Below are positions 13,021 to 24,515 of a stretch of 64,000 nucleotides of DNA, piece by piece. The notes under the pieces are model-generated. The model had not been told where the DNA came from. It made no database searches and was given only the letters and a program-made list of their open reading frames with translations. Origin of the DNA: Mactromeris polynyma (taxonomy: Eukaryota > Mollusca > Bivalvia > Venerida > Mactridae); contig JASFXZ010000005.1 in NCBI GenBank assembly GCA_032209605.1, forward strand, positions 20,698,860 to 20,762,859. Direction: 5' to 3'. Within the stretch, counting starts at the first letter, position 1. The number at the start of each line of letters is the position of its first letter. The translations under genes and the position numbers were made by a program.

Positions 13021-14240
13021 ACTATAGAGGAGCTGTATTTGGAACACGTGTTCGTATATACTCGGGGTTGCTTGAGGAGCTATATGTAGAGGAGCCATAG
13101 AGGTGCTGTATTCGGAGCATGTGTTCGTACATACTATAGTTGCTGATTGGAGAGCTATATAGAGAGGAGCCATAGAGGTGCTGTATTCGGAGCATGTGTT
13201 CGTACATACTATAGTTACTGATTGGGGAGCTATATAGAGAGGAGCCATAGAGGTGCTGTATTCGGAGCATGTGTTCGTACATACTATAGTTGCTGATTGG
13301 GGAGCTATATAGAGAGGAGCCATAGAGGTACTGTATTCGGAGCATGTGTTCGTACATACTATAGTTGCTGATTGGGGAGCTATATAGAGAGGAGCCATAG
13401 AGGTGCTGTATTCGGAGCATGTGTTCGTACATACTAGTTACTGATTGGGGAGCTATATAGAGAGGAGCCATAGAGGTGCTGTATTCGGAGCATGTGTTCG
13501 TACATACTATAGTTGCTGATTGGAGAGCTATATAGAGAGGGGCTATAGAGGAGCTGTATTCGGAGCATGTGTTCGTACATACTATAGTTGCTGATTGGGG
13601 AGCTATATAGAGAGGAGCCATAGATGTGCTGTATTCGGAGCATGTGTTCGTACATACTAGTTACTGATTGGGGAGCTATATAGAGAGGGGCTATAGAGGT
13701 GCTGTATTCGGAGCATGTGTTCGTACATATAAGTTGCTGATTGGGGAGCTATATAGAGAGGGGCCATAGAGGTGCTGTATTCGGAGCATGTGTTCGTACA
13801 TACTATAGTTGCTGATTGGGGAGCTATATAGAGAGGGGCTATAGAGGAGCTGTATTCGGAGCATGTGTTCGTACATACTATAGTTGCTGATTGGGGAGCT
13901 ATATAGAGAGGAGCCATAGATGTGCTGTATTCGGAGCATGTGTTCGTACATACTAGTTACTGATTGGGGAGCTATATAGAGAGGGGCTATAGAGGTGCTG
14001 TATTCGGAGCATGTGTTCGTACATACTAGTTACTGATTGGGGAGCTATATAGAGAGGGGCTATAGAGGTGCTGTATTCGGAGCATGTGTTCGTACATATA
14101 AGTTGCTGATTGGGGAGCTATATAGAGAGGGGCTATAGAGGAGCTGTATACGGAGCACGTGTTCGTACAAACTAGTGGCTGGCTTTGAAGCTATATAGAG
14201 AGGAACTATAGAGGAACAGTATTCGGAGCACATGTTCTTA
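13021..14240. repeat. 75-bp minisatellite, about 16 copies
   Basis: The unit includes GAGCCATAGAGGTGCTGTAT, TCGGAGCATGTGTTCGTACA, TACTATAGTTGCTGATTGG and GGAGCTATATAGAGA. Most units are 75 bp. Variants with TACTAGTTACTG in place of TACTATAGTTGCTG are 72 bp. Both lengths are multiples of three, so antisense frames of up to about 200 codons stay open as a reiterated 25-residue phrase. There is no start, splice or composition evidence that these are genes. Paired variants (GAGGAGCTG, GATGTGCTG) suggest local block duplication. Confidence 0.95.
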
Positions 14241-14243
14241 ATA

Positions 14244-14352
14244 CCAGTTAAATCGGGACTGTAATGGCAGCATGGTCCTTGATTTAGTCCAAATACATAC
14301 TTGACCGTATTGAGTCAGGCAATTAGCTTCTGAAGTACGTGTAAGAAAGTCA
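14244..14352. repeat. Right flanking duplication of the 75-bp array
   Basis: Direct counterpart of 12911-13020. Shared words include CTGTAATGRCAG, TAGTCYAAATACATA and TTAGCTTCTGAA. Confidence 0.7.
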
Positions 14353-15511
14353 CTTAATTTGAAACAAATGTTACATGAAGGTTTATTTTTTCGGACCAGT
14401 AACTGCAGACTTATAGCCCTTGACATAATAAAGCAGTTGCCCAAAAGTCCCCAAACTGTTATGACATATTGACTGACAAATAGTGGTGGAATTTTGGCCC
14501 TTGCATTTGATTTAATACTTCACAGAACCTGCTCTTTAAAAGCATACACAGCACCAAACTTCACACAAATCTCATGCTGTCATAACAATGCTTTTCTTTT
14601 ATAACAAAGATGCAAAGTGTGGGGAGTATCCGTGTCCTATGAACATCGTTTAAGGCGTTATAAAGTCAAATGCTGATGGTCGAGCTCTGCATTCTAGGTC
14701 GGCATTCATTTATTACTATGAAAGATTGAATGCCGATTGGCAAGCTCGACATTCCAGCTATGTATTCTATTGTTTTGCTATATAAACTTGGATGCCGAAG
14801 GCAGAGCTCAACATTGCAGGCTCAGTATTCGTTATTCACTATATCAAGGTGAATGGCAATCGCCGATGACCGGTCCCACAGCTAACTTCCCACCACACAT
14901 TACTGAATGTAGAATGCGGATACCGACTATTTTATATTTCAAAGCACTTTAGAGAAATGAATCTCAATATCTGAAATGAACTAGCAGCTACCTTACCTGT
15001 GTTGCATCAAGTCGCCGATGAGCTTTATTCGGAACAGAGTTACAGGTGTTCCGTATATAGCTCCAATTTTCGCAAGGGACTTATATACGGCGAATATAGC
15101 TCGTAGGAGCTATATACGAACACGTGCTCCAATTACAGCTACCCGAGGGGCTATATTTGAAGGGAACTATACAGGGTGTGACCATGTGCATTGCAAAGGA
15201 GTTGATAGGGTTTGAACATTTCCAATACATCCAGAGGTATATTCTACACGATATACGAGGTCATTATTGATAGAAAGGAATGCTTCATACGTACTAGTAT
15301 TCGTACACGTATTTGAGGACTGAAACTGTGGAGTTTCGTTTCACTATTTGATACTCTTTTAGATATAAAATTGTAGATATCACCGATTCGAAAGGTATAG
15401 GTATCAGAAATTTGAACCGCATATATCATAAGTTCAGTCAGAATATCAGTCAGAATATGAGATATCTGCAGGTCGATTACTAGATTGATAATATCACATA
15501 TTGAGGTAGAA
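14353..15511. other. No gene seen; degenerate array-like sequence near 15.05-15.17 kb
   Basis: A stretch about 15040-15175 repeats words such as TATATACG, AGCTATATACGAACACGTG and GGGGCTATATTTGA. It looks like a decayed relative of the 75-bp array. At 14.68-14.82 kb short words (GAGCTC...CATTC/GATGCCGA) recur about every 60 bp. No gene was seen. Confidence 0.4.
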
Positions 15512-15792
15512 TACAGTATAACCTCAATAATAATACCACCCTTGGAACCCTTGAAAACTGGTCTTAATATTGAGGTGTTTCTTAATATTGAGGTGGAAAT
15601 AGACTTGAATATTGTGTTCTTAATTTTGAAGTGGTCTTATGTTTTGTGGATTGTTGTTTTCCCGGAGGTCTGCGTGGGGAGGTATTGTCTTGTGTATGTG
15701 GCGTTCTCTGTAGCTACGTATTCTCTCTCTTTTTTATAGGACAAACATTGGAATACGATATGTTTAATCGTTTTTACTGGTTTTACTGTATA
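15512..15792 (+). mobile_element. MITE family 1, copy D, interrupted
   Basis: The left part (TACAGTATAACCTCAATAAT ... GTGTTCTTAATTTTGAAGTG) matches copies C and E up to about 15640. An end-like TTTTACTGTATA is at 15781. The roughly 140 bp between them does not match the family, so the element was either interrupted or the second end is coincidental. Confidence 0.6.
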
Positions 15793-16966
15793 TTTGAAAC
15801 AGCTATTAAATAGAAAACCAGTACCTCATAATAAACTATGAAAGGGCAATTGATATTGGTAATAAATCGAAATACATGTGCTAAAAACTTCACGTTTTAT
15901 ATCTAAATGTATAAACTTTCATCACCAACCTATATCTTTGGGCAATTAAGAATATAATTAAAGATCGAAAGATATCGTATCATCGTAATGATTTTTTTTC
16001 TCCAAACTTGATATATGTTTTTTCAGTCAGTAGTTAATTATCTGAACGCTGGTCATCGTGGGGACGAGTGAAGGTAATGGCATTGTTTTTTAATTGTGAG
16101 ACTTTAAAGTTGCTTTCTAGCGGAGAAAGAATATACATGATATGACATTTTAGTATTCAACAGAGAAGATATAGTTTAATCGTGTTGATTCGTCATTATA
16201 ATGAGTTATAAAATAAAATGGTTATAATCTTGCTGTATGCTGTTTCAATGACGCGCTAAAAAAATGTTTACAGAAATGTTTGGTATTAGATATTATATAA
16301 CCTTCATGCTTAGTTTTCGCTTTGATAATGTCATTAAAATGATTTTATATTCTAAAGTTGAAACTCGCGATGAAAGAAAAATATTGCTCTATGATCGCCT
16401 GATTTCCACAAGGCCACATTTCAATTTTAGTCATTTCGAAATTTTCCGGTACCAAGTAGGGACTACTATCGCTTTTGGCCTTAACGTTTCGTAGTGGAAT
16501 GTATGTAACTTATGCAAATCTTATTTCCATTGAGTCCTAAATTGTTCGAAGTTATGGATATTAAAAACTTATGTCCAAAATTTGCAGAAAAAAATGATAT
16601 TATTGGTATTATTTCGAGCCTGGCAAGAGTCAGTAAATTATCCTAACTATGCTTGGTTTATTTGTTATCTGTACGAAATATTGCTACTTTAACCCCAGAT
16701 GAACATTATCTACTTAGCACTAATTAAAAGAAGATCACTTATCACCTTGTGGATAGCTGATTGATTGAGATAGTGATATATTCGTCTACTGACATATGTA
16801 CAATCAAACAGGTGCTTTGTACTTAGCCGAGTTGTCATCAATATGCTATATATAGTTCTATAAAAGTCTTTCTATATAATTAATGCGATCTTAATCAACA
16901 AATATCCCGGTTGAAACTTGCTATATAACATATGTTTGTTTTGTTAATGATCAATTGATCGTACAT
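15793..16966. other. No gene seen
   Basis: AT-rich. The 76-codon frame at 16264-16494 starts with ATG but shows no recognisable family or splice context. Confidence 0.35.
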
Positions 16967-18083
16967 ATACGATACTGATTATATCAATAAATGTAAAGTT
17001 AAATGTCATCAAAATGTAGGATATTTATTTTTAACCAAAGTTGACAGGATAGCTTACTCAAGTCATAGAGAGGCAATTTGTGAAGTCATTGATTTTTTTT
17101 ATTAAATCATATATTATAAAATGTTATATGGTTCAAACGTAAAGCTTATTGGCGAAAAAATGTTTCTAGTAAATAATTTGGTGATAACGTCAATTTTATT
17201 ATGGCATCATGGGTAGAGACAAAATTCATATCACTCATGGCTCTAACTTATAGTTTAGTGGCAAACTAATATTATGGTTCCATCATTATGATGGCAAAAC
17301 TAATATACATTAAAGATAAGGAGACTATCATGTGGCAGAATGACCAGTTGTATATTCCCTGGGACCGTATCATTCCAGATATCATTCACATCAGAAGTAG
17401 GAAGCAATACAGACTTGGTAGTACAGTTGAACCTCTCGTTTATTCGACAACCTTCTATCCGAATACTTGGTATCATCCGAACTAAATATAAGGTTCCGGT
17501 GTATTTTCTTAGGCACGTCGCATTGAGATGGCTTATTCGAAACCATGTATTATTCGAAATAAAATTTCGGACCCCATGAAATTGAATGAACGAGGTCCGA
17601 CTGTATATATATGTAAGCTTTTTCATTGGTCATATAGAAGTCGGGTCTCGATGCGGTAGGGAAAATTCAAATATACATTGTTGATAATCGGTATAACCTC
17701 AAATATGCGCACCTTTGTTGTCTATATGACACATAAAGGATATTTATGTAAATAGCAACATCAAATTGTAATAAAGCTACCATAGTTTAGACAGAATAAA
17801 TGATCAGGGTGTATTTGTAATTCAAACAGTAAATGCAACATCAATTTAGGAATTCAGATGACAATAAAATCAGAACCACAAACAAAGAACCCAACCAGTG
17901 TAGCCCAAGGCAAGTGAAATTAAATAATTATATGCCTATAAATTCAATGACTTCACAAATTGCCTCTCTATGATTTGAGTAACCTGGGTGAAATACCCTG
18001 TCAATTTTGGTTAGAAATAAAAATCCTATATTTGGATGGAAATTAAACTATACTTTATATTTATTGGTATAATCAGAATCGTA
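16967..18083. mobile_element. Long-inverted-repeat element with a nested MITE
   Basis: The left arm (16967-17092, ending GAGGCAATTTGTGAAGTCAT) is matched in inverted orientation by the right arm (about 17943-18083, starting ATGACTTCACAAATTGCCTC). Shared internal words include ACCAAARTTGACAGG, ATCATAGAGAGGC and AATAAATRTAAAGT. The arms are about 125-140 bp and look about 80-85% similar by eye. The interior has no transposase frame, so it is non-autonomous or deleted. Family 2 MITE copy 1 sits inside it, and family 1 MITE copy E abuts its right end. Confidence 0.7.
17422..17605 (+). mobile_element. MITE family 2, copy 1 (TACAGTYGAACCTCG ends)
   Basis: Left end TACAGTTGAACCTC, right end CGAGGTCCGACTGTA. 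Shared with 41150-41334: CGACAACCTTCTATCCGAAT, ACTTGGTATCATCCGAA, AACCATGTATTATT. The ends resemble pogo/Tigger-type terminal repeats, with a TA target. No coding capacity. Confidence 0.75.
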
Positions 18084-18263
18084 CAGTAAAACCTAAATAA
18101 TAATACCACCATTGGGAGCCTTGATCGTGGTATTCTCATTGAGGTGGTCTTGATATTGAGGTTAAATAAAGAGCAATACAGTGAAAATGGACTTCAAAAT
18201 TGTGTTCTTAATTTTGAGGTGGTCTTATTATTGAGGTGGTCTTTAACTGATGTTTTTCTGTAC
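18082..18263 (+). mobile_element. MITE family 1, copy E
   Basis: Begins TACAGTAAAACCTAAATAAT and ends GATGTTTTTCTGTA. It contains the CAGTGAAAATGGACTTCAAA and TTGTGTTCTTAATTTTGAGG blocks. It abuts the right end of the long-inverted-repeat element, sharing its terminal TA. Confidence 0.8.
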
Positions 18264-18548
18264 AATGCATTTGATCAATAACAAAATAAACATAAATATG
18301 AGATGCCCAAGACAAAATGATACATAAATGTTACAATTACAATATCAATCATAAAATACAAGCATTGCGTTTTCAATAACCATTGTCATTCATTCGAATG
18401 ATAAGACTGCTTTTGTCATTTCACTTACTAGTATGAGGGTAATTTGAAGCAATGACGCAGCTAGAAATGTATTGATATTTGTCTGCAACAAGCAATTGCA
18501 ACTTTTATACTTAGTCCAATTTAAAAGTATTCATTTTAGATTGATTGT
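18264..18548. other. No feature seen
   Basis: AT-rich spacer. Confidence 0.35.
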
Positions 18549-18690
18549 GAAACAAGATTTTACAAGTTATATCAATCACCCTCGATGACTGCTTTATTGG
18601 TTTATAACTAGTACAAACGTCTAAGTCAGGATTTGTTAAAACCGCGGAAGAATTTCGGCCATGGGGGGAACAAACTCGGGACCTACGTGT

Positions 18691-18704
18691 CAGGAGTGCG
18701 GGTA
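18691..18704. repeat. Target-site duplication, left, of the 18.7-kb SINE
   Basis: CAGGAGTGCGGGTA here matches CAGGAGTGCGGTA at 19000-19012 with one extra G. Confidence 0.7.
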
Positions 18705-18999
18705 GCGGATCCGTAGTCCAGTGGTAACGCGCTGGACTAGTAATCCAGGGATCGCAGGTTCGATTCCCCGCTCCATCACTGACAGTACTAACAGTCTTTC
18801 GGACGAGACTTTGAAAAACCCAGGTCCCGTGTATGATGCTTTACATCGAGCACGTAAAAGAACCAGGGGTGCTTCTGGAACTGGGGCATCTCCTGTATCA
18901 TGCACTATCCTCTAAAAATCTAAAATGACTAACAATCTTCCGGAGGCGTCGCCCATACGGGAAACCGATGGCGACGATAAATAAACGCAAATACAACAA
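18705..18999 (+). mobile_element. tRNA-Thr-derived SINE, copy 1
   Basis: The 5' end is a tRNA-like head: GCGGATCCGTAGTCCAGTGG (A box), an anticodon stem CTGGA/TCCAG around a CTAGTAA loop (anticodon AGT, Thr), and GGTTCGATTCCCCGC (B box). It continues into a conserved body (TCTTTCGGACGAGACTTTGA, AGGTCCCGTGTATGATG, GAGCACGTAAAAGAACC). The tail (TCCGGAGGCGTCGCCCA, GGCGACGATAAATAAA) ends in short A-rich repeats. The body resembles the deeply conserved central domains of animal SINEs; which one I cannot confirm. It does not fold as a functional tRNA beyond the head. Confidence 0.85.
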
Positions 19000-19040
19000 C
19001 AGGAGTGCGGTAATAAAACCCTACACCACCCAGCCTCCCT

Positions 19041-20348
19041 ACTGTTATACCTAACGCCAAGTTATGACTGCACGGTATAAATATTTGTATGATATCATAC
19101 GATTGGAAACATCATTAAAACAAAAAATCTAAGCAAGAGATAACAAGCAATTATCCAGTAGTATTTACCCATGAATTATCTATCAGAAATCTGTCTTAGC
19201 AGCAACACTCAATGTCTGAAGTGGACAAGTTCTCAAGTAAATGGTTTGATTGGTAAATATCAAGAGATCAACCTTATCCATCCCCATTTATCTGTCTGTC
19301 AATATATTAGTCCACTTCCTAAATAAACCTACGGAACATCAATATATACCCAGATTCTGTGTTAGATCAATTCACTTGTGTTTATGTTGTTAATGTGAGC
19401 TCAATTTACTTAACACTGATTTGCCTGATACAAGTCTGGGACGCACAGACTAATGCCTCAAACTGATGTATGTCTCAAACACAAAACAAGCTGTGTAAGA
19501 TAAAAATGTTTTTGTGAGTTTGTAATCTTAAAAACGACTAACAGAGAAACTACACTTGAAGATAAATATCGCAAATATAGATAAATATGTATGGCATAAT
19601 CACTATTCTGGCCATCATTTAGGATATATTACATTATTGTACCTCACGTGGCTTTGCCTTGTTAAATTTCCATATACTCATTATGAGTCATTCCGTACTA
19701 TTACCCTGACAGTACGTTTTTCACCGGGTGATAGTATACTATCACATGGCTAAAAATAGACAAATCGCCGCGGGTTATAGTGTTTCCCCCCATGTTGACA
19801 ATCTGTACTGTCACACAGGAAGCCTTCTGTGATATTTATATGCTATCGAACCCCTTACAACAGCTGAAGTTACCTACAGACACAAGTCATGTTCCCATTT
19901 TGTCGTGCTGTAGGGCACTCGGTCATCAAAAGACAATCTCCAAACGTGACAAAAAACTCAACTACCAGGCTAGGATTGCAAGCGTAAATTACCAGGCTAG
20001 GACCACAAGTTCCCTGTACCTTGCTCCGATCACTGCCCATGACTTACTGTCTTTGCAGAATGGAAGCAGTTTCGACCACATTACAAGAACATAACACAAT
20101 TACTGAATGGACATTATTTTAGCTAGCAATCCAAATTTAAATATGGAACATTTTTCCGACAAGCGGCAATGTGGTTAATTAAAATTGCACACGATCAATC
20201 CACACTTGACTCTTGTTTTACTGTAAGACAACTAATTGTAAGATTATGTAAGTGTTGAGGTGATTATGCATTCATTACTTTAAATATACATTTATATATT
20301 AAACTATGTAATTAGTGTACGTGTTACTGTACTGTCGAGTCTAGCAAT
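19041..20348. other. No gene seen
   Basis: A 104-codon frame (19780-20094) opens at GTG, not ATG, and has no recognisable domain. Otherwise AT-rich. Confidence 0.35.
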
Positions 20349-20546
20349 GAGTTCGAGTAATCTAAGTTCGAGGTATCTATGTTCGAGTAATCTATGTTCG
20401 AGTAATCTATGTTCGAGGTATCTATGTTCGAGGTATCTATGTTCGAGGTATCTATGTTCGAGGTATCTATGTTCGTGGTATCTATGTTCGAGGTATCTAT
20501 GTTCGAGGTATCTATGTTCGAGGTATCTATGTTCGAGGTATCTATA
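20349..20546. repeat. 15-bp tandem array (GTTCGAGGTATCTAT)
   Basis: About 13 near-perfect units; the first few have GTTCGAGTAATCTAT variants. Because the unit is a multiple of three, open frames on both strands (SRYLC, MFEVS, EHRYL phrases) are artefacts. GTTCGAG resembles end motifs of pogo-type MITEs, so the array may have grown out of one. Confidence 0.95.
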
Positions 20547-22169
20547 GTATATGCATGTATGAGTATGTACGAAGTGACTGTCCCCGGTACAAGTGTAATA
20601 AGGCATGCTTAAACATTCACAGTTGTGTGTTGTTTGTGCTGCCATATTGATCAATAGTCAGAGCATAATGCATACTAATGATACATAAAAATAAAATTAA
20701 AAAAAAAATTAAATAAATAATTCGTCTGTTCTACTTTTCATGACAATGTTCTATTATTAGACGCACAGTAATAACACATCTTATTATTATTATAATTCTA
20801 TTAAAGTCTCAATATTGTATATAACACATCATTTTATAATGATACAACATAAATATTCATGTAAGACCATTCTATACGAATTATAAGAGACTATTGCATA
20901 ATGATTATAGACATTCAATTAACAATCTAATTAGAGTTAAATTACTATAAAAATAAAAAATAAAAGTTGAGAGGCTGGCATTAATCTTGACTCCTAAGTA
21001 TGAATATCCTAAAAACGCACGAAACCAGAAGAAAAGCCATATAAGATGTGACACTAATGTGTATTACTTATGAAACAGTTTAGAAAATCGAATATAACAT
21101 CAGATCAGATCTGTTGTCAACTGATTAATATCAGCTTCTCAGTTTAGCGATGATTATCTACACTTGATTTAAACATAATAGTAACATCTTAAAATAAATG
21201 AGGTATCATCTTATGTATATATAAAAACATTTCAGTGTTTAAATACGATGCACTTTTGTGAATGTAACCCTTATTTATAATACAAAAGTAACCCGTAATG
21301 ATGATATATATACAGAGTATCAAAACGTATCGTTCATGAAAGACATACAATAACAGCATGCATCAAGTTATGACTGAAACCCAACCTAAATTATGCATTA
21401 TACGTCAATTCATGACTAAACTAGAACATACATTATGCATTATGAAAATGATGAAGATAATACATTTCCGGAAAACATTAAACCAACATTGACAACTTTA
21501 CAATGCACTTTACACTTTTGTTTAAGATATTTATACAGGAAGGTAAAGTGTTGTTCTAGAATATCATTCACTCCGTAATTCAATAGATAACTAACAATTA
21601 AAATTTCCCTTCTATATTTCTCATTAAGTATTTAATGGATGTAGGCCTACTAAGTGATTTGTTAGTGCCATGTTTGTCACATACGTTTTGTATTGATATG
21701 TGATATTAATGTTTAGTATATATAAATGTATGTAGATATTTTGATGTATTAGTTTTATGTGTATACATTATCTCTTATAACTCATTGTATGAGTGGCAGT
21801 GTACTTTTATCCGTTGCATTCGATTTTTTATTGTATATGTATGTTATATGTACACTGATTGAAATAAACATTGAAATAATACGGACATGTATATATTACA
21901 ACAGTCAAATTATCAGCACGATGTACATGTATGTATATAGTATATAATTGAACAAACAAATAAATATAATTGAAATAGTAGTCCTACAACAGTCAAGTAC
22001 ATGCAAATAGCACGGCGTGCGAAACAATGTTTTGCCAATCTCACACGTCAATAAACAAAAGGATACCAACGGACCATCAAAAGGGGTTAAGCACTGTATT
22101 GTTCCACCAATTTATGGTGACAAAAAATAATGAAATCATGTGCAAGTGTTCGACCTATCTTTGTTCAAG
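20547..22169. other. No gene seen
   Basis: Very AT-rich. Short repeated phrases about 21356-21440 (CATGACTRAA, ATTATGCATTAT) are the only structure. Confidence 0.35.
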
Positions 22170-22285
22170 TGATAATATGAAATAAGGGATTTCGTCGGAA
22201 CTTAAGAACGTGTTTGAAGCATCCACTGTGTTCGAGTCAAACCTGTTCGAGCCAAACCTGTTCGAGGTTTCGAAATTCCACTGTA
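22170..22285 (-). mobile_element. Possible MITE end fragment
   Basis: The words GTGTTCGAGTCAAACC, GTTCGAGCCAAACC, GTTCGAGGTTTCGAAATTCC and a CACTGTA end resemble family 2 ends in reverse. The matching left end was not found. Confidence 0.4.
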
Positions 22286-23340
22286 CGTGTTAAAATCTTG
22301 TTAAATAATCAATAAAATAATCAGATTATCTAAAACTAATTCTTTGAATCATAGAATGTGTAGCTAGTAAAAGGACAAATTTCCACTATCAAAGTTATGC
22401 CTGTGTCACAGCTACCGTTGTACGGACTGCCTACGGGTCTATAGCCGTATGGTCCCTTAAAGCTCAGGACCACCCGTAGGACCGATCCAAAAAGCAGGCC
22501 CGCACGCACAGTATGCCGTGCGAGTACCCACGGATTATCTATGTTTTGGCCCTTACGGGGCTTGTAAACTACCCGGGAGCTTCATGACCTTGACATTAGT
22601 GTTTGACATACTAGCAACCGGGACTATCCATGATAGAGATTGTACAAAACGTTCATCACATAAAAAATGAAAGATTTGTCCTCCGAGAAATCTCACATTA
22701 CGTAGTTTTGTGAAACATGAGTACATGATCTTCTGACTTAGGTATCACTGTGACAAGTCATACGAAGCTGTCAAGCAGTGCATGTTTTCATTAAGTTCTG
22801 CACTTGTTTTTCTTTTATCAAACATCGTATGCACACGCAGTAAGTATCCAATCATCGTGCAGGTGATACAAGTGTAATGCTATACAATTAAGAATAGTCC
22901 CGTTGTTATTGATATATTTCAGTATTGTCATGACATCAGTGCTCGGAAATTCGTGCTAAATGAGCTTTAACTATTATACCGGTTGACATTTGACTTTTAG
23001 TGCATTACTTTATAAGTATTCGGTGTGATAATTCTGCTTATCATAATGTACGTACCTGATTATAGGCACACCTTGTTTCAACAGAAGCTAAGGACATAAG
23101 TATTGATCTAGAAATGTATTCATTATTCACTTCCACTGAGTACAATATTGAAACAATCGTGCTGATACACTTAGCTGAGCAGAACAGAAATACAGTGCTA
23201 AGTAAGGTATAATTTCTGTCGTCAGGTACTGATGTCAATCGGAATGATAAAATATTCAATTTTATAGTCAACACAATAATTATACTTCTGATGCCACGTC
23301 AAAGCAGATAAAACTGTTAGGTTAAACTTATTTCTTGGGT
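22286..23340. other. No gene seen; GC-rich patch at 22.40-22.59 kb
   Basis: The patch at 22400-22590 (CTACGGGTCTATAGCCGTAT, CACCCGTAGGACCGATCC) is much GC-richer than its surroundings and contains imperfect inverted words. It is probably a transposon relic of unknown type. Confidence 0.35.
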
Positions 23341-23580
23341 TGCTTGTCGGTACCGCAACCTAACTCTGTGATTGTCATGTTCACGGTTCAACCCCGCCCA
23401 AGGCGGAATTCGAACCCTCGACCTTCGGATCAGGAGTCAGCCAGATTACACATAGACCCCCTCTTGATCTAGGATTAGGTAAGGACAAACATATTTTGCC
23501 AAAATCTCCGGGGGGGAGGGGGCTCTCCGGGGGAGGGAGGGGGCGGACCTCCCCCCGCCACCTGGATCCGTGCATGGACT
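23341..23580 (-). mobile_element. SINE-like relic with G/C-run body
   Basis: On the minus strand, TGGCTGACTCCTGATCCGAA and GGTTCGAATTCCGCC form a tRNA-like head with a B box. An unusual body follows on the plus strand, CTCCGGGGGGGAGGGGG...GGAGGGAGGGGGCGGACC, ending CACCTGGATCCGTGCATGG. The minus-strand open frame across it is proline-rich and meaningless. Confidence 0.5.
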
Positions 23581-24345
23581 ATATATGCACAACATGCTAT
23601 CAACTCATACTCCTATACAATAAGTGGATGAGTGTATGAAGAAAAGAGGCAGACAAATTATGGATTTATGCTTTCACTACTTAAAACATATCGCTCATAA
23701 TCGGGGATGTCCTATCGGGCAACAAGAGCAGATTTTATTATCTTCTATCACTCAAAAACATATGGCAACCCCGCTTAATCCCCTTTAACATGTCAAATAT
23801 TGATCCCCTCTTAATAAAATCCGGTTACTATGTTAATAGCACCAGTGATGAGTGAATAAGGGGCTAAGCATTACTTTGTCCCCGTCTAGAGTTGATAACA
23901 AAATGATATGAATATTAATATCCCATCACTAAAGTGTTTTGAAATCAATCGTTCGTCCTTTTATCATATGAGAGACATTTAGGCGTTACAATCCTAAGAC
24001 CGTGTTTTTGTCAAAATTAGAATCTTTCCAGAAAATACAGTACTGGGTGTCTGTGTTAATCCAAACTGCCATCTAACTTAACAGAAAAGTGTAACACACT
24101 ATTCAGCTAACTAATGGAAACACTTATTTTAAGATGATAGTTTTAACTGTTGAACATACTTTGATCCAATCAATTATGTTTTATAAGACATCTTAGACTA
24201 AACAACGTAATAAGTTGTTTAGAATAATAACCAATATTCTAAAATATTCCAGTGCAGTTCATTAAGACTCGCAGGGGTGTTGTATAGATGAATTGTAAGT
24301 TACATGAGTGAAGGGATTAGGAAAGGTAAACATATTTACTTTACA
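23581..24345. other. No gene seen
   Basis: AT-rich sequence; nothing supported. Confidence 0.35.
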
Positions 24346-24515
24346 TTGTGAAACAAGTTCTTACAACTTATACAAATCACTCTCGATGACTGTTTCCTAG
24401 CTACCTACCAGTACTCGCACCAAATTTAGGGATTATGAAGATAGTGAACAGAGCCCACTCATCGCGGGACTCGAACTCATGACTCATCGGTGCTAGGGGG
24501 CTAGGGGTTAGGTTT
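24346..24515 (-). mobile_element. SINE-like repeat B, copy 2
   Basis: Colinear with 18549-18690 (GTGAAACAAG, ACTTATACAAATCACTCTCG, ATGACTG). It ends with GCGGGACTCGAACTCATGAC, which on the minus strand is a tRNA B-box-like GTTCGAGTCCCGC. Confidence 0.5.

Larger units (their letters stand above)
18549..19040 (-). mobile_element. SINE-like repeat B, copy 1, split by a second SINE
   Basis: The segment 18549-18690 (GTGAAACAAG...CTCGATGACTG...CTCGGGACCTACGTG) matches 24346-24515. In the second copy a minus-strand B-box-like GAGTTCGAGTCCCGC marks a tRNA-like head. Copy 1 is interrupted at CAGGAGTGCGG by the SINE at 18705. The right boundary is approximate. Confidence 0.5.

Noticed and set aside
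12958..13951. Long antisense open frames with a 25-residue repeated phrase (up to 199 codons)
   Set aside because: They lie entirely in the 75-bp minisatellite, where a unit divisible by three keeps several frames open. No start, splice or domain evidence.
17300..17626. 108-codon minus-strand frame
   Set aside because: It crosses MITE family 2 copy 1 and has no recognisable domain.
18705..18780. Functional tRNA-Thr gene
   Set aside because: The tRNA-like head continues directly into a SINE body, has target duplications and recurs at 36716; it is a retroposon head.
19780..20094. 104-codon plus-strand frame
   Set aside because: Opens at GTG, has no domain, no splice context and unremarkable composition.
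20304..20654. Reiterated YLEHR-type protein
   Set aside because: Translation of the 15-bp array.
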